Source: CAYSCZ01 sp964429655
GTDB taxonomy: Bacteria > Bacteroidota > Bacteroidia > Cytophagales > Cyclobacteriaceae
Assembly (NCBI GenBank): GCA_964429655.1
Contig: CAYSCZ010000002.1
Span: forward strand, 1-64,000
DNA length: 64,000 bases
Direction of reading: 5' to 3'
The notes under the pieces are model-generated. The model saw only the letters and a list, made by a program, of their open reading frames with translations, was not told the origin of the DNA and ran no database searches. Every line of letters begins with the position of its first letter. Position 1 is the stretch's first letter. Positions 37,545 to 45,762 of the stretch are shown one piece after another. Both the position numbers and the translations under genes were made by a program.

Positions 37545-38336
37545 ATGAGGATAACACCATTAGAAATTAGGCAAAAAACCTTCGAAAAAAAGCTCAGGGG
37601 TTTTGATAAGGATGAGGTAAATGCCTTCTTGACATCTATGTCAAATGAGTGGGAGAAGATAATAGATGAAAATAAGGAATTACGAATGAAATTAGACCAG
37701 GCTGAAAATGAGGTGAAAAAACTTCGAGAGGTGGAATCATCACTTTTTAAAACACTAAAAACCGCCGAGGATACAGGCGCTAATCTTATTGATCAAGCCA
37801 CCAAATCGGCACAATTACATCTTAAAGAAACCAAAATGAATTCTGAGGCGATGATGAATGAAGCTAAGAATAAAGCACGGGCAATCATCGAAAAAGCTGA
37901 AATACAATCAAGACAGGCCATCGAAGAAATGCACGAAGGAATCAAAGAACTGGAGCAAAACTATAAAAGCCTGGAGAGCTATAGGGATAATCTGCTTAAT
38001 GAGCTTAAAAATCTTTCACGGGATGTGATTGACCGCATTGAAAGAGTAGATAAAGAAGGAACCAGATTCAAACTAAATGACCATCTGCAAAAAGTGAAAA
38101 ATGTCATAAGAGAGTCTGAAGATATGATCAATGCTGAAGAATTGCATGTTAAGGAGATCAAGCCACCTAAAATACTATCTATTGATAAAATTCAGAAAAA
38201 CATTTCCTCTGAAGGTAGTGGAAGAAACAAGAAAAAAAACATCTCAGAAAGAAAACCTATAAAACCGCAACAAAAAACTTCAAATGAAAGTGCTGAAACA
38301 ACTATCTCATTTTTTGATCAATTAGAGGAGGATTAA
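37545..38336 (+). CDS. DivIVA-domain coiled-coil protein
   Basis: A 263-residue protein whose first 30 residues, ITPLEIRQKTFEKKLRGFDK followed by DEVNAFL, are the membrane-targeting DivIVA signature. Two long coiled coils (about 33-70 and 80-190) follow, with a basic low-complexity tail. DivIVA proteins mark curved membranes or poles and recruit division, growth or segregation factors. Position between a WD40 scaffold and folB suggests a conserved small operon. Start ATG overlaps nothing; 3-base spacing upstream, 2-base spacing downstream. Confidence 0.85.
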   Translation: MRITPLEIRQKTFEKKLRGFDKDEVNAFLTSMSNEWEKIIDENKELRMKLDQAENEVKKLREVESSLFKTLKTAEDTGANLIDQATKSAQLHLKETKMNSEAMMNEAKNKARAIIEKAEIQSRQAIEEMHEGIKELEQNYKSLESYRDNLLNELKNLSRDVIDRIERVDKEGTRFKLNDHLQKVKNVIRESEDMINAEELHVKEIKPPKILSIDKIQKNISSEGSGRNKKKNISERKPIKPQQKTSNESAETTISFFDQLEED

Positions 38337-38338
38337 AT

Positions 38339-38689
38339 ATGGGTATTGTCGCATTGGAGGGACTAGAATTCTACGCACGACATGGCTATTACGAAGAGGA
38401 ACGTAAAATCGGAAACAAATATTCCGTTGATATCCATATCAACATGGACTTTGAAAATGCTGCCATCCATGATGACATAAAAGAAACGGTTAATTATGAG
38501 AAAGTTTATTCCATAGCAACGGAGGTGATGAATATCGAAGCCAAATTATTGGAACACATTGCCATAAAGATGATTGACCGTATCTATGAATATTATCCAC
38601 AGGCTAATAATGTAAAAGTAAAAGTTTCTAAACATAATCCACCACTGATGGGCCTGTGCAAGAAAGCATCCATTACACTGGACAGGTAA
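38339..38689 (+). CDS. folB: Dihydroneopterin aldolase
   Basis: Folate-pathway enzyme splitting 7,8-dihydroneopterin into 6-hydroxymethyl-dihydropterin and glycolaldehyde. The 116 residues show LEGLEFYARHGYYEEER, the family N-terminus, with the substrate Glu and Tyr positions, VNYEKVYSIATEVM, the LLEHIAIKMIDRI helix (EHIA motif) and the KHNPPLMG ending with conserved Pro. The ATG is 2 bases beyond the DivIVA stop. Confidence 0.93.
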   Translation: MGIVALEGLEFYARHGYYEEERKIGNKYSVDIHINMDFENAAIHDDIKETVNYEKVYSIATEVMNIEAKLLEHIAIKMIDRIYEYYPQANNVKVKVSKHNPPLMGLCKKASITLDR

Positions 38690-38717
38690 TCCCTTTAACA
38701 AACAATAATCTCACAAA

Positions 38718-39170
38718 ATGCCCCCAAATACCATTGAAACAACAACCAAAGAATTATTCGCTGAATTGGAAAAGCTGACAGCTCATTATAATGATATCAT
38801 TGAGGACTGGGATAAGAACCAGGGGAATGTAGCTGTTTGTGTGATAACAGCCAACGGCGAAATTTTCGGAAAGATGTTCGGAGATGATAATACCAAGAAG
38901 AGGAAAACCATGGAAATAGCATGGAAAAAAGCCAGCCAGGTTTGGATTACAGGTCATAACACCGGAGAATATGAAAAAAAAGTATTTGGCGGAGCTATGG
39001 ATCCGGAAGATTCGGTTGTTTCATTACCTGAACTTATTGGATGGATTGGAGGACAGAAAATGAAAATTCATGGTCATGATCTGAATATAGGATTTAGCGG
39101 TTACCGAGGGCCCAGCGACCTTGAAATCGTCAAAAAAGCAGTTGATAAAATTTCAGGTGAAAGGATGTAA
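38718..39170 (+). CDS. GlcG/HbpS-like heme-binding family protein
   Basis: 150 residues resembling the DUF336 (GlcG/HbpS) fold: NVAVCVITANGEIFGKMFGDDNTKKRKTMEIAWKKASQVWITGH corresponds to the family's A-V-V-D-x-x-G strand and the substitution-tolerant helix (positions about 34-76), and GGQKMKIHGHDLNIGFSGYRGPSDLEIVKKA to the closing GAIGVSG strand. Known relatives bind heme or act as sensors. No signal peptide. It may end the folB transcript (28-base gap); the convergent blh stop lies 2 bases away. Confidence 0.6.
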   Translation: MPPNTIETTTKELFAELEKLTAHYNDIIEDWDKNQGNVAVCVITANGEIFGKMFGDDNTKKRKTMEIAWKKASQVWITGHNTGEYEKKVFGGAMDPEDSVVSLPELIGWIGGQKMKIHGHDLNIGFSGYRGPSDLEIVKKAVDKISGERM

Positions 39171-39172
39171 TC

Positions 39173-40072
39173 CTAATTGTTTTGATAAAATTTTTCCATC
39201 ACAAAAACATGAGGAAGTGTAATAGATGATATTAATATCAATAATACCAACGGGTAAGATAGGTCTACAAAATTAAAATGTATACTCCCGAATATTAATA
39301 AGGTCCCAAAAACTGATAGAATAGAAAGCGGTAGTAACTTTTTTATAAATTTAATTAATGTCTGTCGATTTATTTTATTATAGAAATGATTGAATTCTGA
39401 TTGAAAAACTTTAAAAGAGTGGACCACAATAAAAAAAAGTGCAAAACCTATTAAAAAATTAGATAAATAAGCTGTCACATATATTGACCCCAGCATAATC
39501 AGCTCGATTAAGAATTTCTCTAATGATATCTTTTTGAAAAGAGAGAATCCAACTAATAAAGTCAGCGTAAATCCATTAAAAAAATAAAAAAGAGGGTTTA
39601 TAAAACCTGGCTTGACTAGAAACCCAATATCTGATGTTAATTCTCCACTTAATATAAATGTCCTTAACTCTTCAACATTAAAAAAAGTGAAGGATAATAT
39701 TACAGAAGCCCCCCAAACAAAATACATGACGGATGGTAGTCTGAAGCTTTCAAGATCGCTTGAAAACTGGGCTTGGCCAAAGTGATAAGAAGACATAATC
39801 AAAAAAATAATAAAAGCGATAGCTGGTAAATAAAACCACACCAATGCGTTAAAGATAATCATCCCTAAATAATAAGTGTAGAACAAAAAAGGAGGGATCT
39901 TACTTTTTTCCAAAAATAAAATGTTATCCATGGCTCCGTGGGGAATGCCCAAAAGAAGTATAAATGAGAATGCCAGTAGGTTTTGGCTCCAGTAATGGAG
40001 GTTACTGAGGAGCGGAGTTATTACTAAAAGAAGGAGAAAAAGCGATAAAAAAAGAAAATTGGTTTTCGTCAT
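39173..40072 (-). CDS. blh: Beta-carotene 15,15'-dioxygenase, Brp/Blh family
   Basis: Integral-membrane iron enzyme that cleaves beta-carotene into two retinals, the chromophore for the rhodopsin encoded just upstream. The 299 residues have eight or so hydrophobic segments and the conserved histidines in IPHGAMD (His45), SYHFGQAQ (His97), VVHSFKVF (His218) and LPHVFVMEKFY (His288). The ATG at 40072 follows directly on the T9 tail of the rhodopsin terminator, leaving no space for a ribosome site or promoter, so expression must come from read-through of the rhodopsin transcript. Confidence 0.92.
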   Translation of the reverse strand: MTKTNFLFLSLFLLLLVITPLLSNLHYWSQNLLAFSFILLLGIPHGAMDNILFLEKSKIPPFLFYTYYLGMIIFNALVWFYLPAIAFIIFLIMSSYHFGQAQFSSDLESFRLPSVMYFVWGASVILSFTFFNVEELRTFILSGELTSDIGFLVKPGFINPLFYFFNGFTLTLLVGFSLFKKISLEKFLIELIMLGSIYVTAYLSNFLIGFALFFIVVHSFKVFQSEFNHFYNKINRQTLIKFIKKLLPLSILSVFGTLLIFGSIHFNFVDLSYPLVLLILISSITLPHVFVMEKFYQNN

Positions 40073-40107
40073 AAAAAAAAATCGAGAGGATAAATAAATA
40101 TCCTCTC
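40073..40107 (-). terminator. Intrinsic terminator between proteorhodopsin and blh
   Basis: Perfect 9-bp stem GAGAGGATA / TATCCTCTC (plus-strand 40084-40092 and 40099-40107) with a 6-base loop. On the minus strand it begins 11 bases past the rhodopsin stop and is followed by GA and T9. The T-run ends at the blh ATG. Confidence 0.9.
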
Positions 40108-40118
40108 AAAAAATGATT

Positions 40119-40862
40119 TTAAGCCGCGGCCTGAACTTTGGCAGTTTCAGTGGTAGCAATATTATAAACCACCAAACCAAATCCTATTTTGTTTACTGCA
40201 TCGGCAATATTATAGAACAAATCAACATTACCAGGACCCCATCCGAAGGCGATATTCAGCCATCCACCAGGCATACACATGTAACCAATCGGATAAATTG
40301 CCCAGCCAACCAGGACAAACCATGCCAGCGTTCTAACGCCTCTTTTAACTACATCACTATTCGAGTTTGCTGCTAACTGAGCTACTTCCCCAAACCATGC
40401 AGTATACAAAATGTAAATGTATCCCAATGTTGATAAAACACCCCAAATGACTGAGTGTGAAGTATCACCACCTTCTGGATTAAAAGCTTCTCCTATGTAA
40501 CCTGTAACCAACATAAATACTGCTGCCAGTATTAGCTTCCATAAAAGGCCGAGTTTTGCACCTGCAAACTTAGTTAGCAGATAAAATTCCACACACATTA
40601 ACGGAACTGTTAACGTCCAGTCAATGTAGCGTAATGCTGTAGGATTTTCCCCGGTAGACATGTAGTAATCCCTCATGTAGTAATAGTGTACAGCTGCTAT
40701 ACCTGTTATTAAACCAGATATTAAAAGGGAAAGCTTCCACTTCCCTTCAACTCTACCTCTTTCAAAAAAGAAGAATACAGAGGCAGCAAACATAGCCATG
40801 TAACCCGTAAAGAATGTAAACGCAACCGGATCATCCTTCGGAATAGTCATAATGTTGTCCAT
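40119..40862 (-). CDS. Green-tuned proton-pumping proteorhodopsin
   Basis: Seven-helix light-driven ion pump of 247 residues. The helix C motif RYIDWTLTVPLMCVEF carries Asp81, Thr85 and Glu92, the equivalents of proteorhodopsin Asp97, Thr101 and Glu108, the DTE set of outward proton pumps; sodium pumps have NDQ instead. The spectral tuning position (Leu/Gln105) is Met89, the green-absorbing variant frequent in marine Bacteroidota. His59 matches the Asp-coupled His75, and Lys225 in DAVNKIGFGL binds retinal. Blh follows downstream. No exact promoter match is seen in 40863-41026. Confidence 0.96.
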   Translation of the reverse strand: MDNIMTIPKDDPVAFTFFTGYMAMFAASVFFFFERGRVEGKWKLSLLISGLITGIAAVHYYYMRDYYMSTGENPTALRYIDWTLTVPLMCVEFYLLTKFAGAKLGLLWKLILAAVFMLVTGYIGEAFNPEGGDTSHSVIWGVLSTLGYIYILYTAWFGEVAQLAANSNSDVVKRGVRTLAWFVLVGWAIYPIGYMCMPGGWLNIAFGWGPGNVDLFYNIADAVNKIGFGLVVYNIATTETAKVQAAA

Positions 40863-41015
40863 ATTTTTTTGTATTTTGTAATTTGTCTGACTTTTAAACT
40901 TGGCGGTAATAATTTTGTTTAAATAAATTTAAAAAAAGTACCACAATAAATAGTGAGGGGCAGAGATACAATTTTTTAATACCATGAAAACTAACAGATT
41001 GTATTATCCAATTGA

Positions 41016-41056
41016 ATAAAATTAAATTTCTTGTATAGCTTTTGTTATACAAGAAA
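41016..41056 (-). terminator. Intrinsic terminator after the methyltransferase gene
   Basis: Perfect 11-bp stem (plus-strand 41027-41037 TTTCTTGTATA and 41046-41056 TATACAAGAAA) with an 8-base loop, starting 11 bases past the methyltransferase stop and followed on the minus strand by TTTAATTTTATT. It separates the polyketide cluster from the rhodopsin unit. Confidence 0.75.
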
Positions 41057-41067
41057 AGATTTTCGTT

Positions 41068-41772
41068 TTATAAGTTTATCAGGATTTGCCATCGAAAAGC
41101 CCAGCGCCACTTTATTTCACAGTCAGTCAGTCCTGCTTGAGAAAATATTAACTTAAGCTCTGACTTAGTAAATCCCCTTGCAACAGATACTTTCGCGTCA
41201 TTTTTTACCATGTAAGACCTCGAAAAGATAGCAGTTAACAGCCCGATGCTATGATAGGCCAGGTAGTGTCTGTGCAGGTCATTGATTATAATTATTTTTT
41301 TGGTAATAATTTTTAGTGACTCAAGTACCCCTACTAATTCATCCGCACTAAAGTGATGAAAAAATAAGCTGCTGTGGGCAATATCATAATTATCTTCTAT
41401 GAATGAAGTATCAAGAATATTTTTACATTGAAAATCTATTTCAGGATATTTTGCGCAATTTTTTTTGGCATAATCAATAATGTGGGGATTAGCATCAATA
41501 CCGGTAAATTGAACTTTATAGTTTTTTTCCCTTGCTTTTTTAGCCATTTCAACTAACATATCTCCCCCTCCACAACCAAGGTCCACCAACTTATGAGTAG
41601 TAAACCTGGAATTTTCTTTCATAAACTTATCAAATATTTCTATGCTTAATTGATTACCGCCTAAAAATTTATTGATAAAGGCGAGCTCTTTTAAAGTCTT
41701 TTCGATAACCTCACCATGACAATTGAAGTCGTCCATTAGTTCTGTTTCAAATGATCGTTTTGAGAAGTTCAT
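41068..41772 (-). CDS. Class I SAM-dependent methyltransferase
   Basis: 234 residues with the SAM-binding motif I VDLGCGGGDML near 63-73, the acidic end of strand 2 (FTGIDANPH) and NYDIAHSSLFFHHF. It resembles UbiE-like and O-methyltransferases of small-molecule pathways. The start lies 3 bases beyond the PKS stop and both run leftward, so the two are an operon; the methyltransferase probably modifies the polyketide or its quinone product. A good terminator follows. Confidence 0.87.
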   Translation of the reverse strand: MNFSKRSFETELMDDFNCHGEVIEKTLKELAFINKFLGGNQLSIEIFDKFMKENSRFTTHKLVDLGCGGGDMLVEMAKKAREKNYKVQFTGIDANPHIIDYAKKNCAKYPEIDFQCKNILDTSFIEDNYDIAHSSLFFHHFSADELVGVLESLKIITKKIIIINDLHRHYLAYHSIGLLTAIFSRSYMVKNDAKVSVARGFTKSELKLIFSQAGLTDCEIKWRWAFRWQILINL

Positions 41773-41775
41773 AGA

Positions 41776-42855
41776 TCAGGACTTTCTCAGGATCATACTC
41801 TCTAAACTGAGTCCTGGACCAAATGCTGCACATAAGACCGACTCACCATCAACTAATGAATGGCTTTCAAGTAATCGCTCAATGACAAATAAGATGGTTG
41901 GTGATGACATATTACCATAATTCCTAAGCACATGATAAGCCCATTCATTTTGAGCCTTTGTAATATTCAGCGCTTTTTCTGAGGCCTCCAGTATTTTTCT
42001 GCCGCCGGGATGAATACAATAATAGTCTATCTTATTACCATTTAGTTGACCCCTCAACCGCTTACCAAGCTTTTTCATCCCCACTTCTACAAATTTTGGA
42101 ACAGTTGTGGACAATTTCATATTAAATCCAAAATCGCCGATCTTCCAGGTCATTTCATTTTTACCTTCAAGAAATAAATCGCTATAAAATGATTCGATCG
42201 AAAGGCCAGATTGTTCATTTTCGATAATAACAGCTGCTGAGCCATCTGAAAACAAGGAGTTTGCCAGGAGATAGTCTTCAGTAAATTCTTTCTGAAAGTG
42301 CAATGAACACATCTCCGTACATATGACCAAAACTTTTGCTTTAGGTTCTGAATTACAGATTTGATTAGCAGTCCTAATGGCATTGAAGGCGGCATAGCAG
42401 CCCATGAAATTAATGGCGGTGCGGGGTGTGTTTGGTGATAGTTTTAAAGCTTCAATTAACTCTATATCAAGCCCGGGAGCATACAAACCTGTGCAGCTCA
42501 CCGTAATAAGGTGTGTGGTGTCTACTGGATTATAGGTTACCTGGTCAAATGCTTTGCATATTGCTTCTAGCGACAATTTTAGCGCTTCGGACTTGTATTT
42601 TTCCATCCTTTGCGAAACTGTAGGGAATGGCTCCAGGGCTGCATTATGCGGAAAGAATGTAAAATCACTGACCTGTGCGTTATAGTCTTCTAGCACGGTA
42701 AAGCGATTACTAATGCCACTTGCCCGGTATAAAACTTCCAGCTTTCGCTTCTTTTCATCATCCCAATCAAGGTTATCCTTCATAAATTCAACTATTCTAT
42801 CCTGAGAAATTGAATATTGTGGATTACTTGTTGCGATAGCGGTAATTTTGGGCAT
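41776..42855 (-). CDS. Type III polyketide synthase (chalcone synthase-like)
   Basis: Homodimeric ketosynthase that condenses an acyl-CoA with malonyl-CoA to an alkylresorcinol, pyrone or similar aromatic. From ATG 42855 it is 359 residues (TTG at 42870 would add 5). The catalytic triad is complete: Cys in VSCTGLYAPGLD (residue 121), His in IHPGGRKIL (282) and Asn in NYGNMSSP (315). Flanking genes encode a methyltransferase, a UbiA prenyltransferase and a flavoprotein, the make-up expected for a prenylated, methylated aromatic lipid or quinone. It diverges from UbiA across 46 bases. Starter and chain length cannot be told from sequence. Confidence 0.92.
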   Translation of the reverse strand: MPKITAIATSNPQYSISQDRIVEFMKDNLDWDDEKKRKLEVLYRASGISNRFTVLEDYNAQVSDFTFFPHNAALEPFPTVSQRMEKYKSEALKLSLEAICKAFDQVTYNPVDTTHLITVSCTGLYAPGLDIELIEALKLSPNTPRTAINFMGCYAAFNAIRTANQICNSEPKAKVLVICTEMCSLHFQKEFTEDYLLANSLFSDGSAAVIIENEQSGLSIESFYSDLFLEGKNEMTWKIGDFGFNMKLSTTVPKFVEVGMKKLGKRLRGQLNGNKIDYYCIHPGGRKILEASEKALNITKAQNEWAYHVLRNYGNMSSPTILFVIERLLESHSLVDGESVLCAAFGPGLSLESMILRKS

Positions 42856-42901
42856 GTTGAAAGTGATCAAACAAATTTTACTGTAAGCTTATTCATTCTT
42901 T

Positions 42902-43774
42902 ATGATTAATAAATCAACCTTCCTTCATTTAAGGATTCCGTTTTCATTTTTTTTGATGCCCATTTATCTTTTTTCACTCGCTGCAAGTAGTGGTATCAAT
43001 ATTTCCAACACAATCCTGTCGTTTGTGGTCCTTCATTTATTAATCTATCCCGCCAGCAATGGTTACAATTCATTTTTTGATAAAGATAAATCAAGCATTG
43101 GTATTTTAAAAAATCCACCAAAAGTGCTTAGGGAATTATATTACACATCTTTAGTAATGGATCTTCTAGGTATTTTGTTAGGATTTTTTATAAGCCTGGA
43201 GTTTTCAATTATGGTATTAGTGTATGGTTTGATTTCCAAAGCTTACAGTCATCCGTCTATAAGGCTGAAAAAATATCCAATAATCGGGTGGTTGGCCGCA
43301 GGAATATTTCAGGGTTATTTTACTTTCTTCATGGCTTATATCGCCATAAATGATGCATCTATTTTTTCAGTGTTCAGCAATTTTTCGGTTCAGCTGCCGG
43401 CGATACTTAGTTCAGTCATTTTATTGGGTTCATATCCCATGACACAGATTTATCAACATGATGAAGATGCGCGACGTGGTGATTTAACCATCAGCAGGTG
43501 GCTCGGCATTATAGGAACCTTTCATTTTACCGCAATATTTTTTTTGATTGGTAATGCTGGACTCATTTATTATTTATTGAATTACCAATCTTTCTATGAA
43601 GTGATCATACTGCAATGCTCATTTCTGCCCATACTTTTCTTTTTTGGGAGATGGTATCTCAGAAGCCGGAAGGATCGTCATCATATAAATTACGAAAACA
43701 CCATGAAGCTTAATTTGCTATCATCTTCAGTTTTCAATGCTTTTTTCGCCTACTTATCAATCATAAACCTATGA
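42902..43774 (+). CDS. UbiA family prenyltransferase
   Basis: Membrane enzyme that joins an isoprenyl diphosphate to an aromatic ring, 290 residues with about eight or nine membrane helices. The two Asp-rich diphosphate/magnesium motifs are NGYNSFFDKDKSSIG (about 56-70) and YQHDEDARRGD (about 186-196). It is transcribed away from the PKS gene through a 46-base shared promoter region and overlaps the convergent flavoprotein gene by 6 bases. Relatives make ubiquinone, menaquinone, heme O and tocopherol; here the polyketide is the likely acceptor (inference). Confidence 0.88.
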   Translation: MINKSTFLHLRIPFSFFLMPIYLFSLAASSGINISNTILSFVVLHLLIYPASNGYNSFFDKDKSSIGILKNPPKVLRELYYTSLVMDLLGILLGFFISLEFSIMVLVYGLISKAYSHPSIRLKKYPIIGWLAAGIFQGYFTFFMAYIAINDASIFSVFSNFSVQLPAILSSVILLGSYPMTQIYQHDEDARRGDLTISRWLGIIGTFHFTAIFFLIGNAGLIYYLLNYQSFYEVIILQCSFLPILFFFGRWYLRSRKDRHHINYENTMKLNLLSSSVFNAFFAYLSIINL

Positions 43775-44881
43775 AAATGGCCTGCCATGTGTTTGCGATA
43801 TTACATAGTTTGAGACCCTCTTATAGTTCATTAAGCCAAGAAGTAACTTAGTCATATATCGATTTCCAAACATTTTTTGTAAGCTTCTGCCTACCCATAG
43901 CCTATGGCAAAACATATTATTCCATGATTTTGAATAATCATTTTCCAAATTTATTCTTCCGTGTGGTTGGTCAACGGGAAATTTTAAAATTGAATCGACT
44001 AATAATTTAGCCGAATGAATTGCCATGGCCATTCCATTACCACATAGCGGTGTTATCAATCCAGCAGAATCCCCACACATTAAAACGTGGTCCTCAAGAA
44101 TTGGCTTAGGCTTAAATGTAAACCCATTGATAACCTTGGGTTTATCAAAAAGGACCTTACTTTCTTTCAGGATTTTTGCCAGCTCTTTATTCTTTGCCAT
44201 CACCTGGTCTTCAAATTCATAAATGTTCCCATACCTTTTAAACACTTTTCTATCAACCAGGTAGCAGACATTAATTTTTTGGTCTTCAATCATAGAAACG
44301 CCACAATATCCGCCCTCAAAATTGTGCAATGCAATTAAATCATCCGCAAAAGGATAGGCTACGTGATATTTTACTGCAATGAAATCCCGTCGATTTCCGA
44401 GCCACTCCCTGTTCAAAGATCGGTCCAGCTTGGAGTTTTTCCCAAAAGAACCGATGACAACAGGAGCTTGAAGGGTATTACTATCAGTAGTTGATATGGT
44501 ATGCTTAGCTCCGTCAAAATCAATATTAGTTACCGCTGCATGCCGAATATCAACGCCTAGCTCCAGGGCTTGCTTCGCCAGAAAATCATCCAACAGGTAG
44601 CGACTTATCCCAACGCCACCCAAAGGCAACTTCTTGGCTTTACCTTCACCTTTTGTATTGGTAAGGTATAATTGATCAATTCTTGGAAACCTTTTTTCAG
44701 AGGGCCAAAGTCCTTCCTTTACTAAAAATGGAATCACTTCTTCTGAAAGATACTCACCACATACCCTGTGAAAAGGATATTGATTTTTTTCGATCAGCAC
44801 AACCTTAAAATCATTTTTGGCTAATAGCGAGGCACTAACAAGGCCAGCTAAACCTCCCCCAACGACAACAATATCAGGCAA
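43769..44881 (-). CDS. FAD-dependent oxidoreductase (geranylgeranyl reductase/PHBH-like)
   Basis: 370-residue flavoprotein. The dinucleotide-binding VVGGGLAGLVSASLLA is at 5-20, an RVCGEYLSEEV block near 40-50 matches the geranylgeranyl reductase family, and the second FAD motif is LMCGDSAGLITPLCGNG near 278-294. It may hydroxylate the aromatic ring (as PHBH-type enzymes do) or reduce the prenyl chain. The TTG at 44881 is the sole start: it directly follows the flippase TAA in the same frame, so ribosomes may re-initiate there. Co-transcribed with the flippase and GT genes. Confidence 0.86.
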   Translation of the reverse strand: MPDIVVVGGGLAGLVSASLLAKNDFKVVLIEKNQYPFHRVCGEYLSEEVIPFLVKEGLWPSEKRFPRIDQLYLTNTKGEGKAKKLPLGGVGISRYLLDDFLAKQALELGVDIRHAAVTNIDFDGAKHTISTTDSNTLQAPVVIGSFGKNSKLDRSLNREWLGNRRDFIAVKYHVAYPFADDLIALHNFEGGYCGVSMIEDQKINVCYLVDRKVFKRYGNIYEFEDQVMAKNKELAKILKESKVLFDKPKVINGFTFKPKPILEDHVLMCGDSAGLITPLCGNGMAMAIHSAKLLVDSILKFPVDQPHGRINLENDYSKSWNNMFCHRLWVGRSLQKMFGNRYMTKLLLGLMNYKRVSNYVISQTHGRPFS

Positions 44882-45748
44882 TTATTTATCTATTTGATAT
44901 GTAAAAACAAGACCAATCAAAGCGGTAATGGCGGTGACAGCAAAAAAAAGCAACGTAAATGCAATTGCCTTACCCTCCTCAATATTCAAATATTGAAATC
45001 CAAATATAAAAACCAGCTCCCTTGCACCAACACCACCAATAGTGAAAGGCAATACCGCAACAACGGAAGAAGCCATAAACAGTGCTAAATAATCCATGTA
45101 AAAATCATTTACCGATAATGCCACCAGCAATAAAAATGCACATAATACCTGCCCCAATTGAACCCAAAATGAATACTGTGTGGTAATAAAATACTTACTA
45201 AGAAAACCTGGAAATAATAATTTTATGAATACATAAAATGTTGGCATCACTAAAATTAAAAGCACGATAAGAACGGTATGAAAGTATGGTATATTTCCTT
45301 CAAATGAACTGAAAAGCACAAATAACAAAGCAAGTACCAGCAAAAGTGCCAGTCCACTCAGCCGGTCCAATAGTGTAGAACTGATTAATGATTTTACTTT
45401 AACTTCCTGATTGCCTTGTTTTAGAAGGTAAACTTTGTAACCATCTCCTCCGATAGCACCCGGCAGGAAAAGGTTATAAAACATCCCAACATAATAAAGT
45501 TTAAGGTTAAAAATTTTATCCAGGTAAATTCCAATTACCTCATAAAATTCCCTAACACGAAAAGCGGCTATGCTCTTGGATATATTGAATGCTGCAACCG
45601 CCAGTATGAAAAAGAAAATGTTTACCTGTTTGATAGAGTCAACAAACTGTTGAAAATCAATCTTATTGAATACATAAATCAACGCTGCGCTAGTCAGGGT
45701 AAGTTTGATGACTTGTTTAATAATAGACTTTAATTGCTCTTTTTTCAA
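44882..45748 (-). CDS. Flippase-like (LPG_synthase_TM/UPF0104) membrane protein
   Basis: 288 residues with seven or eight membrane segments and the family motif FNLFLPGAIGGDGYKVYLLKQ (about 93-112; given by positions) plus LLDRLSGL and AVLPFTIGGVGARE. This fold is the membrane half of lysyl-phosphatidylglycerol synthases and is also found alone as a presumed lipid flippase. Beside a GT39 enzyme and the prenylated-lipid genes it may move a lipid-linked product across the inner membrane (inference). It starts at TTG 45748, 14 bases from the GT39 stop. Confidence 0.82.
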   Translation of the reverse strand: MKKEQLKSIIKQVIKLTLTSAALIYVFNKIDFQQFVDSIKQVNIFFFILAVAAFNISKSIAAFRVREFYEVIGIYLDKIFNLKLYYVGMFYNLFLPGAIGGDGYKVYLLKQGNQEVKVKSLISSTLLDRLSGLALLLVLALLFVLFSSFEGNIPYFHTVLIVLLILVMPTFYVFIKLLFPGFLSKYFITTQYSFWVQLGQVLCAFLLLVALSVNDFYMDYLALFMASSVVAVLPFTIGGVGARELVFIFGFQYLNIEEGKAIAFTLLFFAVTAITALIGLVFTYQIDK

Positions 45749-45762
45749 GGATGTTGATATTT

